A stretch of 64,000 bases of DNA from Acetobacter musti. GTDB taxonomy: Bacteria; Pseudomonadota; Alphaproteobacteria; Acetobacterales; Acetobacteraceae. Where the stretch lies: contig NZ_WOTB01000002.1 in assembly GCF_011516835.1 (NCBI RefSeq), positions 124,001 through 188,000 on the forward strand, read 5' to 3'. The notes under the pieces were generated by a model. That model ran no database searches. It saw only the letters and a list, made by a program, of their open reading frames with translations, and was not told the DNA's origin. Position 1 is the stretch's first letter; every line of letters starts with the position of its first letter. Shown here piece by piece: positions 52,701 to 61,048 of this stretch. Made by a program: the position numbers and the translations under genes.

Positions 52701-53144
52701 ATGGCACAGGCCAGAACAACATCGATCAGAACGGCAGCCGGAAAAGCTGCTTCCGCAAAAACCCAGTCCGGCACAGTTGCGGACGAACTGGTGACCGTCC
52801 TGCGCGACACGGTCGTTTCGCTCGTCCGTCGTGACGGTCCCGATCTGTCTTCCCGCCAGCTCGCTGTTTTCCTGACCTGCTATCTGCAGGAAGAAGGCCA
52901 CACAGTCCGCGGTCTCGCCGCCGAGCTGAACGTGTCGAAACCCGCGATTACCCGTGCGCTGGATCGTCTCGGCGAACTGGACCTCGCACGTCGTAAGGTC
53001 GATCCGCTGGATCGCCGCTCGGTGCTCGTTCAGCGTACGCTGAAAGGTGCAGCCTATCTCCGCGAGATTCGTTCCATCATGGGCGAAGCCAGCGCACCGA
53101 AGAAGGCTGAGAAAGAGACTCGCGCAGGTCGCCGCGCCGCCTGA
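52701..53144 (+). CDS. MarR family transcriptional regulator
   Basis: A 147-residue winged-helix regulator. A polar, Ala/Thr-rich N-terminal tail of about 30 residues precedes the dimerisation helix. DNA-binding region about 60-115: LSSRQLAVFLTCYLQEEGHTVRGLAAELNVSKPAITRALDRLGELDLARRKVDPLDRRS, where the last part is the wing. It ends in a Lys/Arg/Ala-rich tail. MarR proteins usually respond to phenolic or oxidative signals; the ligand is unknown. ATG 52701 follows AAAGGA at slightly long spacing; an earlier GTG (52674) is possible. It is followed by a terminator, so it is monocistronic. Confidence 0.85.
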   Translation: MAQARTTSIRTAAGKAASAKTQSGTVADELVTVLRDTVVSLVRRDGPDLSSRQLAVFLTCYLQEEGHTVRGLAAELNVSKPAITRALDRLGELDLARRKVDPLDRRSVLVQRTLKGAAYLREIRSIMGEASAPKKAEKETRAGRRAA

Positions 53145-53167
53145 ACCTGACCGTCAGTCAGCGTTCG

Positions 53168-53206
53168 GAAAAGGGGTCGCATCGTTCCGGTGCGGCCCCT
53201 TTTTTC
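53168..53206 (+). terminator. Terminator of the MarR-family gene
   Basis: AAAAGGGG-t-CGCA pairs with TGCG-g-CCCCTTTT around loop TCGTTCCGG, followed by TTTTC. It lies 25 bases after the stop. Confidence 0.85.
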
Positions 53207-53247
53207 TTTGGTGTCTGTCTATATTTCTCAAATACGAGTGGCGCGGA

Positions 53248-53312
53248 TGTTTCGGGACTTTGCCCCGGACCCGCAAAGGCACACGTCCCCTCTGATCCCT
53301 GTTTTGTTAAAA
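53248..53312 (-). repeat. Dispersed two-hairpin repeat, copy E
   Basis: Diverged copy in the same orientation as copy D. Recognisable blocks are TTTCGGGACTTTGCCCCGGACC (second hairpin, partly degraded), GCAAAGGCACACGTCCCC (first hairpin, mismatched) and the GATCCCTGTTTTGTTAA leader complement. Confidence 0.7.
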
Positions 53313-53426
53313 TAAACGAAGTGGCGGAGAGCGTTGCCCAGCATGTCTTCGCGTGACGACCCTCTCCGGACCGCAGAACAGAGTCCTGCCCTGTCTTCAT
53401 CTGCAAAACAGACCAACGCTTCCTTT

Positions 53427-53455
53427 GTTCTGAAAATCGTAACGAATTTCAGAAC
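53427..53455. repeat. 29-base near-perfect palindrome
   Basis: The sequence GTTCTGAAA-a-TCGT-A-ACGA-a-TTTCAGAAC is symmetrical about the central A at 53441, with a single mismatched pair (53436/53446). Half-sites of 14 bases make it far longer than chance would give. It lies alone in the 540-base gap between the MarR-family gene and the DUF2239 gene. Confidence 0.75.
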
Positions 53456-53684
53456 AGATTCCGATTTCCATAACTGTCCGGATACGGTCCCGTCGCTTCG
53501 CGCCGGCCTCACAGAATCCGGTAATACATCACACGACCGGGCAGAATATGAACCGTTCGAAAACCGGCAGATGTGACAGGCAACGAATCGGAACTCCGGC
53601 AGTCTTCCGACTGTTCAGATCGTAGCTCTCAAATTTCACCCGGGTATAATTGACCCGGTACCGAAAAGACGCCAGATTATCCAG

Positions 53685-54254
53685 ATGAATCGGGGTTATT
53701 ACGTATTTTCAGGTTCGGTCCTGATCGCGAAAGGCAGTGTGGATGTCATTCGCAAGGCCGTTCGCGCGTATCCGGACGGCTCCGTCATCGTCATTGACGA
53801 TTATACCGGCCAGGTCACCGATCTTCCTGTTACCGATCTCCCCGGCCATGAAAACACCGGATCAGCCGGCGACGACAGACCACGCCGCGGCCGCCCGAAA
53901 CTGGGTGTCGTCGCGCGTGAGGTCACTCTGCTCCCCCGGCACTGGGAGTGGCTGACGGCTCAGCCCGGCGGCGCATCGCAGACATTGCGGAGACTGACCG
54001 ACGCGGCCCGCAAAGAGGATACAGACCGGACCGGTCGCCGTCTCGCCATGGACGCTGCGTTTCGCGTCATGACGACACTTGCCGGTGACGCAACGCATTA
54101 TGAGGATGCCGTCCGCGCGCTCTACGCCTCCGATATGCCACGGCTCGAACAGATCATCGCGGCATGGCCCGGAGACGTTCAGGACTGTGTCCGCATCTTC
54201 ATCGCCCGCGCCCTGTCCCGGCAAAGCACGAATCCGGAAACCGTTTCCCGATGA
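53685..54254 (+). CDS. DUF2239 family protein
   Basis: A 189-residue cytoplasmic protein of uncharacterised family DUF2239. The N-terminal part (1-55) has YYVFSGSVLIAKG and VIDDYTGQVTDL. The conserved core (about 65-110) reads RRGRPKLGVVAREVTLLPRHW, followed by EWLTAQPGGASQTLRRL, which gives the impression of a small basic, possibly nucleic-acid-binding protein. The C-terminal half is helical. The stop overlaps the MATE gene start by four bases (ATGA), so both are made from one message. Function is unknown. Confidence 0.85.
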   Translation: MNRGYYVFSGSVLIAKGSVDVIRKAVRAYPDGSVIVIDDYTGQVTDLPVTDLPGHENTGSAGDDRPRRGRPKLGVVAREVTLLPRHWEWLTAQPGGASQTLRRLTDAARKEDTDRTGRRLAMDAAFRVMTTLAGDATHYEDAVRALYASDMPRLEQIIAAWPGDVQDCVRIFIARALSRQSTNPETVSR

Positions 54255-55654
54255 CCATTTCGGCCGAACCCGGTCTCCGGCGACGATTCCTGACCATGCT
54301 GGGACCGATGATCCTCACCAATATCCTGCAGGCCGCGTCAGGCACGATCAATACCATCTGGGTCGGACAGATTCTCGGCGTTCAGGCCGTGGCAGTCGTG
54401 TCTTCGGTCTTTCCGCTGATCCTGCTGATGTTTCCTGTGGTGATCGGCATCGGAAGCGGCGCGAGCGTTCTGATCGGACAGGCCTGGGGAGCGCGGGACA
54501 GAGACAGGATGCGCGCCGTCGCGGCAAATGCACTGATTCTGACAGCCTGTCTCGGAACCTTCGTCAGCATGCTCGCCGTTCTGTCGACTCCGGTTCTGCT
54601 GCGCGTCCTGAAAGTCCCGGACGCACTCATGGGGAATGCCATTACTTACACGCGTATTCTGATGGCAGGGATGCCGGCGCTGTTCGTGCTCTGGTACGTC
54701 ACAATGATTTCGCGGGCGGTGGGAGACGCGGTGTCGCCGCTGCGCACCCTCGCCGTCGCGGCCGGCATCTCTCTTTCGGTAACACCTCTGCTGCTCGAAT
54801 CCTGGCGGCTCGGACTGCCGCATATCGGCGTCGGCGCCGCGGCTTTCGGCTCCGACCTCGCCTGTGTCGCAGCACCGCTCTGGCTTGTCTGGTTCTGGCG
54901 CAGGAAAAATCATGCCCTTGCCCCGTCTCACCCGCGTCACTTCAGACTGGATTTTTCATTGTGGCGCTCTGTGCTCGCGATCGGTCTGCCGACAGCAGGA
55001 CAGATGATCGCGATGGCGCTGGCGGAAATGGCGCTGCTGTCACTGGTCAACCAGCATGGCGCCAGCGCTCTCGCTGCTTACGGCGCCGTAAACCAGATCC
55101 TGTCGTGGATTCAGTTTCCCTCACTATCCATCGGTATCACGACAACGATTTTCGCATCCCACCTCATCGGTGCCGGACAGAAGGGCAGAGTCCGTGACGT
55201 GGTGCGAACCGGTCTGTTTCTGAATCTCCTGATTACAGGCAGCACGATCGCCTGCGCGTATCTGGCCGGCCCGGTCGTCCTGCGCGTGTTCCTGACCGAC
55301 CCGGCTGTAAGAGCCACGGCGACGCATCTGCTGTATATCGTGCTGTGGAGTCTGCTGCCTTTTGGTCTCGGTATGGTTTTCAGCGGCGCGCTCCGTGCGG
55401 ACAAAGTCGTGCTTATCCCGACGGTTCTCGCAATTGCCGCCATTATCGGCGTCGAAGTGCCGGTGGCGTTCCGGCTGGAGCATCGCCTCGGGCTGGAAGG
55501 CATCTGGTGGGGATATGCCGCCGGATACGCCGCCGCTCTGACGTTGCAGGGCGGATATTACCTTTATCGGCACAGAGGCGACACCGGCCGAATAGACCTG
55601 ACGCCGGCAAGGCAGGCGCGACGCGCACATCCGACATCTGACCGGCGGCCATGA
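54251..55654 (+). CDS. MATE family efflux transporter
   Basis: A 467-residue inner-membrane cation-coupled multidrug/toxin exporter. Two six-helix halves: the first starts FLTMLGPMILTNILQAASGTINTIWVGQ, a typical MATE opening, and the second near SVLAIGLPTAGQMIAMALAEMAL. The later sequence SHLIGAGQKGR corresponds to the conserved loop after helix 8. The substrate is unknown. ATG 54251 is set by its overlap with the DUF2239 stop; the frame upstream is a shadow. The C-terminal tail is short and basic. Confidence 0.9.
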   Translation: MTISAEPGLRRRFLTMLGPMILTNILQAASGTINTIWVGQILGVQAVAVVSSVFPLILLMFPVVIGIGSGASVLIGQAWGARDRDRMRAVAANALILTACLGTFVSMLAVLSTPVLLRVLKVPDALMGNAITYTRILMAGMPALFVLWYVTMISRAVGDAVSPLRTLAVAAGISLSVTPLLLESWRLGLPHIGVGAAAFGSDLACVAAPLWLVWFWRRKNHALAPSHPRHFRLDFSLWRSVLAIGLPTAGQMIAMALAEMALLSLVNQHGASALAAYGAVNQILSWIQFPSLSIGITTTIFASHLIGAGQKGRVRDVVRTGLFLNLLITGSTIACAYLAGPVVLRVFLTDPAVRATATHLLYIVLWSLLPFGLGMVFSGALRADKVVLIPTVLAIAAIIGVEVPVAFRLEHRLGLEGIWWGYAAGYAAALTLQGGYYLYRHRGDTGRIDLTPARQARRAHPTSDRRP

Positions 55655-55728
55655 CGGGACCGGGCCACGCGCTATAATTTCGTGGTGATCAGACTGCTTT
55701 CATTCGCGCTGACAGGAGACAGGCCGGA

Positions 55729-56190
55729 ATGAGTGACAGGCCAGAAAATGACAGGTCAGAAAGTGACACGCCGATATGCGACGCGCCGATATCCGGCACG
55801 GCCGGGATTCCCGCGACCCTCTGGAGCAGACTGACACGATCCTCGTTCCGTTCGAAATTTCATCTGAACGCGAAGGATCGCGCTTACCTCGAAACACGCG
55901 GCCTGCCGACAATCGCCGCCCACGCCGCGGATTTCGTCGAAACCCGTCTCGCTCCGGCAAATCCCGAACGGGACGGACGACAGACCCCCTGGCGCGGGCA
56001 CCCGGTTTTCGTGGCTCAGCATGCAACCGGCACCTGCTGTCGTTTCTGCCTCGATAAATGGCACGGTTTTCCGAAAGGCGTGACGATGACCGGAAAGCAG
56101 CAGAGCTACGTCGTGGCCGTTATCTGCGCCTGGCTGGAGCGTGAGGAAAAAGAAACGTCTTCGGCGGCGCAGGGAAGTCTGGCGCTTTAG
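55729..56190 (+). CDS. DUF4186 family protein
   Basis: A 153-residue protein of uncharacterised family DUF4186. After a variable polar stretch of about 30 residues, the core reads LWSRLTRSSFRSKFHLNAKDRAYLETRGLPTIAAHAADFV, then RLAPANPERDGRQTPWRGHPVFVAQHATGTCCRFCLDKWHGF. Two adjacent Cys and a third (CCRFC) with nearby His suggest a metal site, possibly zinc. No neighbour gives a functional clue; it stands alone between the MATE gene and an AT-rich gap. Confidence 0.87.
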   Translation: MSDRPENDRSESDTPICDAPISGTAGIPATLWSRLTRSSFRSKFHLNAKDRAYLETRGLPTIAAHAADFVETRLAPANPERDGRQTPWRGHPVFVAQHATGTCCRFCLDKWHGFPKGVTMTGKQQSYVVAVICAWLEREEKETSSAAQGSLAL

Positions 56191-56452
56191 AGTTCCGGTA
56201 TTTTAAACCACATTCCCGTCATGACGGCATAAAAGCGGGATAAGATTTTCAGAAATATACAGAACAGCAATAAAATACATAAGCACGTGAGTGAATTGTT
56301 TCTTTTTGATATTGTAATGAAGTGGATCGAGATTCACCGAGACGTTCTGTAACGTTAAATTACAGCATGGCTTCCATGTTCCCATGCTCAATTGCAGTCA
56401 TCGATTGTCCGGGTTTAGTTTTTTACTGAGTTTAGTTTGTGGAGTTCTGATT

Positions 56453-56749
56453 ATGAAAAAAGTTTTTCTTATGCTCGCGGCGCTTTCCGTCTCCGCTCCT
56501 GTCATCGCACATGCTGATGACACGTCCGGCTCATCTTCTGATTCGTCTTCCGGACGCCATCACCGTCACGGTGAGCGCGGTCAGCAGGGCGGCGAGCGTG
56601 GCAACGGCGAACGGGGCGGTCAGGATCAGGGCGACAACGGGTCCCGTGGCGAGCGCGGCGGTGAAGATAACAGCCGTGGCGAGCATGGCGGACATCATCG
56701 TTCGCATGGTGAACAGAACGGTGAAAACGGCCAGAATTCAGGTAACTGA
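56453..56749 (+). CDS. Gly/Glu/Arg/His-rich exported protein
   Basis: A 98-residue precursor with a clear signal peptide (KKVFLMLAALSVSAPVIAHA, cut before DD at 21). The mature protein is low complexity: a Ser/Asp-rich segment (about 22-33), HHRHGERGQQGG, then imperfect repeats built of GERG, GEHG, GNGERGG and QGDNG, ending NGQNSGN. His and acidic residues could bind metals. ATG 56453 follows GGAG at nine bases. The upstream 250 bases are strikingly AT-rich compared with the window. Family not recognised; a short sigma-terminator pair closes the gene. It is secreted or periplasmic by inference. Confidence 0.75.
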   Translation: MKKVFLMLAALSVSAPVIAHADDTSGSSSDSSSGRHHRHGERGQQGGERGNGERGGQDQGDNGSRGERGGEDNSRGEHGGHHRSHGEQNGENGQNSGN

Positions 56750-56802
56750 TATTCCGCCAACTGAACTGATGCCGGCTCTGTAAAGTCGCGTCACAGAAAC
56801 AG

Positions 56803-56838
56803 ACGCCCGCCCGGAAATCCAGGCGGGCGTTGTCGTTT
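56803..56838 (+). terminator. Terminator after the Gly/Glu-rich protein gene
   Basis: ACGCCCGCC (56803-56811) pairs with GGCGGGCGT (56822-56830), followed by TGTCGTTTT. Located 54 bases after the stop; convergent with the short reverse-strand fragment next to it. Confidence 0.8.
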
Positions 56839-56848
56839 TGTACATCCG

Positions 56849-57004
56849 TTACAGATAAGGCCGAAGCCGCAGCGCCACATCTCTGCGAACGCCAGCGCTC
56901 CCGAACGTCAGCGGAACGATGGTCCCGGCCGGACCGGCAGGCCGCAGCCGCAATGCAGCGAACGTGATGTCCAGGATACGCTCTCCCGGCCGGTAAAAGT
57001 CCAT
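56849..57004 (-). pseudogene. Short reverse-strand coding fragment
   Basis: A 51-codon open frame (MDFYRPGERILDITFAALRL, then AGTIVPLTFGSAGVRRD, ending RLRPYL). It has a natural protein-like composition and GC-rich third positions like nearby genes. It is bounded upstream by an in-frame stop eight codons before the ATG and lacks a proper ribosome-binding site. It looks like the C-terminal remnant of a larger gene whose rest has been lost; the parent family was not recognised. It could also be a genuine small protein. Confidence 0.4.
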
Positions 57005-57280
57005 CCCTGCCAAAACCCGGTCCTGTCAGGGTGAAGCCGTTAAAGCGGGCCTCTCACAGGGCAGATCCGCCGGAACAGGTCATCTCTTCTCATCTTTTCC
57101 GGCAGAATATGCGTGCGCCATGCAATGCGCCTTTCCGGGAATGCATGGGAACTGTGACACAGAGCAGGGCGTTTCAGATACCGACGGTGCAGAAAGACCT
57201 CCGCCAGAGTCATGTTTCAGAGGCATGGTTTCTCAGAATCATGGTCTTTCTGCGCTTTGTGAGAGACAAGGAATTCTACT

Positions 57281-57724
57281 ATGCGTTTCGTACCTTTCGC
57301 GGCGGCTGCCGCGTTCTCAATGGCCGCATTCGCCGCGCCTGTCATGGCGGCGGAGGCGACGATGGGGACGCCTTCGGGAACCCTGGTGATGACGGCAAAG
57401 TCAGCCGATCTGGGTGTCGGCTACACCTGGGGTGACGCGTCGCTGGTCTTCAATCACAAGACATACCACTTCTCGGTGAGCGGTGCGCAGATCGCCGCCG
57501 TCGGCTTTTCGGAAGTCACAAGCAAAGGCACGGTCTACAACCTGCACAGGGCCTCCGATTTCGCCGGCACCTTCGCCGCGGCGAATGGTGAAGCCACCCT
57601 TGGCAACGGTCTCGGCGGCGCCGTGCTGGAAAACAAGAACGGCGTCCGGATCAAAATCGAAAGCACCGCGAAAGGCGCCCGTCTTTCCGCCGGCGGTCAG
57701 GGTCTGACATTCACGCCGAAATAA
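57281..57724 (+). CDS. Conserved exported protein, small beta-rich
   Basis: A 147-residue precursor with a signal peptide (FVPFAAAAAFSMAAFAAPVMA, cut near residue 23). The mature part is built of short beta strands and glycine turns (DLGVGYTWGDASLVF, HFSVSGAQIAAVGF, KGTVYNLHRASDFAGTFAA, GVRIKIESTAKG). It has the look of the periplasmic protein family in which a VYNL-DFxGTYxA motif recurs in proteobacteria, but I cannot name it. No cysteine is present and there is no membrane segment beyond the signal. Alone between two intergenic regions; downstream gene is convergent. Confidence 0.75.
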   Translation: MRFVPFAAAAAFSMAAFAAPVMAAEATMGTPSGTLVMTAKSADLGVGYTWGDASLVFNHKTYHFSVSGAQIAAVGFSEVTSKGTVYNLHRASDFAGTFAAANGEATLGNGLGGAVLENKNGVRIKIESTAKGARLSAGGQGLTFTPK

Positions 57725-57808
57725 CTGTCTTCCATCTGACAGCGCCAGAGGGCCGGAGGCAGCGATGCTTCCGGCCCGCCTGTCTGTACGCCATCCGTCC
57801 GCACGCGG

Positions 57809-58870
57809 TCACCAGCGACCGACAGGATGCCGCTTCACCCGCCAGAGAACGAAAGCGGTCCACAGCAACTGAGGCAGCGCCACCAGAGCGAGAGTAATCG
57901 CCACGCCTCCGATCCCTTCGGACGGGCGAAAGCCGGGCATGGCCGTCATCGCAAACGCACAGCCGCCCCAGATGACGAATCCCCAGTGAACCAGGGAAAC
58001 GGCTGTCTTCGGCACGCCGGAACGGTAAGCGACCTGGTAGAGATGACCACGATGCGCCTCGAGAATTTTTTCGCCGGCAAGCGCGCGCCGGATCAGAGTG
58101 ATCGTCACATCGTAGAGCAGGCCGCCGGTCAGACACGGCACAAGCAGCGCGGCACGCAGATCGGGCGGAAGCGCCATCGGGCCATGAGTCGCAAGCGAAA
58201 GCGCCGCGGCGCCGATGAGCAGACCGCCGCTCTGACTGCCGACATCGCCGAGGAAAATCCGGGCATTCGGGAAATTGAAAGGCAGGAACGCCAGCAGCCC
58301 GAAAGCGGTCAGGGCGGACGCCACGCGCAGATCCTGACTGTCACCCGGCCAGAAAGGCAGTGCGAGAGCAAGAAAGGACAGGCAGAGCACCCCGGAGACA
58401 AGCCCGTTCAGCCCGTCCATGAAATTGACGGTATTGGCGACAAAAACGAGCCAGCCCACAGACAGAACCGCCGCGACACACAGAGCGGTGATACCCGTGA
58501 AACCATCCACAGGCAGCGCGGTCAGGGTTACGATAACGGCCGCGAGAATCTGGGCCGCGAGTTTGATCAGCGGCGACCACTGATACACATCGTCGAGCCA
58601 GGAGACGATCGCCAGAAGCGTCACCGCGCTCCACAGACCGCCGACCTCCATCGTCAGAGGCGGCAGGCCGCAAAGCCCGCGCAGCGGCACAAGAAACAGC
58701 AGGAACGCGACGACGACGCCCACACCGCCGCCCTTTGGCGTCGGACTGGCATGCGCACTGCGATGCCCGGGGATATCGATGACCGCGACAGCGATCATCC
58801 GCCGGATGAGCAGGGAGGACGTTCCATACGCGGCGAACAGAACAAGCAGAGGAAGATACAGGTGAAACAT
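57809..58870 (-). CDS. Polyprenyl-phosphate sugar-1-phosphate transferase (WecA/MraY family)
   Basis: A 353-residue, about ten-helix inner-membrane enzyme that starts a surface glycan by moving a sugar-1-phosphate from a UDP-sugar to undecaprenyl phosphate. Family marks: DIPGHRSAHASPTPKGGGVG, the metal-binding WLDD, NTVNFMDGLNGL, FLGDVGSQSGG and the cytoplasmic HRGHLYQ loop. The sequence is of the WecA/WbpL type rather than MraY. The real start is ATG 58870; a longer frame reaches into the neighbouring gene. It is divergent from the glycan operon (about 150-base gap), which supplies its probable nucleotide-sugar. Confidence 0.92.
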   Translation of the reverse strand: MFHLYLPLLVLFAAYGTSSLLIRRMIAVAVIDIPGHRSAHASPTPKGGGVGVVVAFLLFLVPLRGLCGLPPLTMEVGGLWSAVTLLAIVSWLDDVYQWSPLIKLAAQILAAVIVTLTALPVDGFTGITALCVAAVLSVGWLVFVANTVNFMDGLNGLVSGVLCLSFLALALPFWPGDSQDLRVASALTAFGLLAFLPFNFPNARIFLGDVGSQSGGLLIGAAALSLATHGPMALPPDLRAALLVPCLTGGLLYDVTITLIRRALAGEKILEAHRGHLYQVAYRSGVPKTAVSLVHWGFVIWGGCAFAMTAMPGFRPSEGIGGVAITLALVALPQLLWTAFVLWRVKRHPVGRW

Positions 58871-59017
58871 AACGGGCAGGCTGGCCGCAGCGGTAAGCGG
58901 GCGCCCGGCGGAAAGCCGGACATCCGGAGAATGAAAGACGGCTCGTCCCGAACGGGATGAAGAAACCGGTAATGGCTTCTTCTGGCCGGCGCATAGCTGG
59001 GCTATAGGACCAGCGTG

Positions 59018-61048
59018 ATGGTCCCGCAACGCCCGGACGTCGCACCGGGAAGCTCCCGGCTGCGGCCCCTCAACCGCATTCTGGTCAACGTCCTGCTCGA
59101 CGGCAGCGTCGCGGCCCTTGCGGCGCCGCTGGCACGCTGGCTCGCCGCCCCGCGCGACGGACTGCTCCATCCGCTCTGGTTTCTCGCCGGCGGCGCGATC
59201 ACGCTGATCGTCAGCGGTGTGCCGTTCCGGATGCCGCAGCAATACTGGCGGTTCTCAGGCATCTCCGACCTGCTCGGCATCGCCGGCGCTTCCGTCGCCA
59301 GCGCCGCGCTTTTCACTGCCGGCCTGCTGATAACCGGCTTTCCTCTGCCAAGCCCGACCTTCCCGATCATTTACGCGGCGACACTCATTGTCATGCTCGG
59401 CGGCCTGCGCACCGCCTATCGCCTGACCAGCGGCCTCAGACGGCGCGGCCTGACACAGCGCAGGGTCGTGCTGGTGGGCGCCGATCAGGTCGCGGATATT
59501 TTCCTGCGGGCCATCGACCGCAATCCGGCGTCCGGCGTACGGGTCACCGGCCTGATCGGACAGGGAACACACCAGGCCGGCCGCCGGATTCACAACGTGC
59601 CGATCCTGGGCCACGTCACCGACATCGCGGCGCTGCTGGACGGCATGGCGCGACGGAATGCCCTGCCGGAAAGCCTCGTGATCACCGATCCGAATTTTCG
59701 CGGCGAGGGTCTCGCACGGGTGCTGTCCGCCGCCGAAGCCCATGGCATCGCGGTGATGCGCGCCCCGGTCCTGACCACGCTGACTCCGGCGGCGCGCGTC
59801 GAACTGCGCCCCGTGGCGATCGAGGATCTGCTGAACCGCCCCCAGGTGCCGCTGGACAAAGCCGGCATGGAACGCCTGATCCGCGACCAGGTGGTGCTCG
59901 TGACCGGCGCCGGCGGCACGATCGGCTCGGAACTGGCGCGGCAGATCGCCGGCTTCGCCCCGAAACATCTGGTCCTGCTCGATCACGGTGAATTCGCCCT
60001 GTGGCAGATCGATGTCGAACTCGGTGAACTGACACCGGATATACCGCGCAGCGTGGTCGTGGCCGATATCCGTGACGCGGAACGCATCGACGCCGTCTTC
60101 GCGCAGTACCGTCCCGCCCTCGTGTTCCATGCCGCCGCACTCAAACATGTGCCGATCGTCGAGCAGAATCCCTGCGAAGGCCTTCTGACCAACATCGTCG
60201 GCACGCGCATCGTGGCCGACGCGGCGCGTCTGCATGCCGCACGGGCAATGGTCGTGATCTCCACCGACAAGGCCGTCAATCCGTCGAGCCTGATGGGCGC
60301 GAGCAAACGCGCGGCGGAGATGTACTGCCAGGCCCTGGATATCGCCGCCCGGGCCTCAGGCCGCGCCGACGCCATGCGCTGTGTCACGGTGCGGTTCGGC
60401 AACGTGCTCGGTTCGACCGGCTCCGTCGTGCCGCTGTTCCGGCGCCAGCTTGAGCGCGGCGGCCCGCTGACCGTCACCCATCCCGATATGCGGCGCTATT
60501 TCATGACCGTGCCGGAAGCGGTGGGGCTGGTCCTGCAGGCCAGCGTGCGCGGCGCGGACGCGAACGGTTTCGCGCACGACGTCGCCTCCGGCGCCGCGCA
60601 GGAACGGGAAGCCGGCCGCTCGGCCGGAACCGACGCGTTGTTGCGGGATGGCGGCATCTTCGTGCTGGACATGGGCAAGCCGGTAAAGATCGTCGATCTG
60701 GCCCGCCAGATGATCCGTCTCGCCGGGCTGCGTCCGGATGAAGATGTCGCGATCCGGTTTACGGGACTGCGCCCCGGTGAGAAGCTGTTCGAGGAACTGT
60801 TCCACGGCCGCGAGGCGCCGGTGCCCACGGACGCGCCCGGCCTGCTGATCGCAACGCCGCGCGTCGTGGATCAGGCCGAAGTCGGCGCGGCGGTGGACCG
60901 CATCGCCGTTCTGGCGCATGCCGGGGATGCGGCCGGCGCTATTGCGGCGCTGACGGCACTCGTGCCGGAATTCGATCACAATGCGACCGGGGAGGCACGA
61001 AGCGCCGTGGCCGACGCGGCGCAGGACAGGGAGAATCTTGTTTCATGA
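59018..61048 (+). CDS. Membrane-bound UDP-GlcNAc 4,6-dehydratase (CapD/WbpM/PglF type)
   Basis: A 676-residue enzyme that makes a 4-keto-6-deoxy UDP-sugar. It has four N-terminal membrane helices (about 20-130), a nucleotide-binding-like middle domain (about 145-260), and a C-terminal short-chain dehydrogenase domain. The dinucleotide loop GAGGTIG is at 297-303 and the catalytic Ser-Thr-Asp-Lys at 415-418. The usual Tyr is replaced by Met426 with Lys430 (LMGASK), as in WbpM/PglF. ATG 59018 is preferred over GTG 59015. The aminotransferase gene overlaps its stop, indicating 4-amination of the product. Confidence 0.92.
   Translation: MVPQRPDVAPGSSRLRPLNRILVNVLLDGSVAALAAPLARWLAAPRDGLLHPLWFLAGGAITLIVSGVPFRMPQQYWRFSGISDLLGIAGASVASAALFTAGLLITGFPLPSPTFPIIYAATLIVMLGGLRTAYRLTSGLRRRGLTQRRVVLVGADQVADIFLRAIDRNPASGVRVTGLIGQGTHQAGRRIHNVPILGHVTDIAALLDGMARRNALPESLVITDPNFRGEGLARVLSAAEAHGIAVMRAPVLTTLTPAARVELRPVAIEDLLNRPQVPLDKAGMERLIRDQVVLVTGAGGTIGSELARQIAGFAPKHLVLLDHGEFALWQIDVELGELTPDIPRSVVVADIRDAERIDAVFAQYRPALVFHAAALKHVPIVEQNPCEGLLTNIVGTRIVADAARLHAARAMVVISTDKAVNPSSLMGASKRAAEMYCQALDIAARASGRADAMRCVTVRFGNVLGSTGSVVPLFRRQLERGGPLTVTHPDMRRYFMTVPEAVGLVLQASVRGADANGFAHDVASGAAQEREAGRSAGTDALLRDGGIFVLDMGKPVKIVDLARQMIRLAGLRPDEDVAIRFTGLRPGEKLFEELFHGREAPVPTDAPGLLIATPRVVDQAEVGAAVDRIAVLAHAGDAAGAIAALTALVPEFDHNATGEARSAVADAAQDRENLVS

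Larger units (their letters stand above)
53145..53684. other. Intergenic region with terminator, repeat and palindrome
   Basis: This 540-base gap contains no plausible protein; one 80-residue open frame at 53334-53576 overlaps the palindrome and lacks a natural composition. It holds the MarR gene terminator, copy E of the dispersed repeat, the 29-base palindrome, and probably the promoter of the DUF2239-MATE pair. Confidence 0.55.
56750..57280. other. Intergenic region with terminator and gene remnant
   Basis: This 531-base gap contains the terminator at 56803-56838 and the coding fragment at 56849-57004. From 57005 to 57280 nothing was recognised other than the likely promoter of the exported protein gene that follows. 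Confidence 0.5.

Noticed and set aside
53334-53576. An 80-residue forward frame upstream of the DUF2239 gene
   Set aside because: It runs through the 29-base palindrome, has a low-quality composition and no plausible ribosome-binding site.
57827-58960. A 377-codon forward open frame rich in Arg, Gln and His
   Set aside because: It is the antisense shadow of the WecA/MraY-family gene, whose motifs are unmistakable on the reverse strand.
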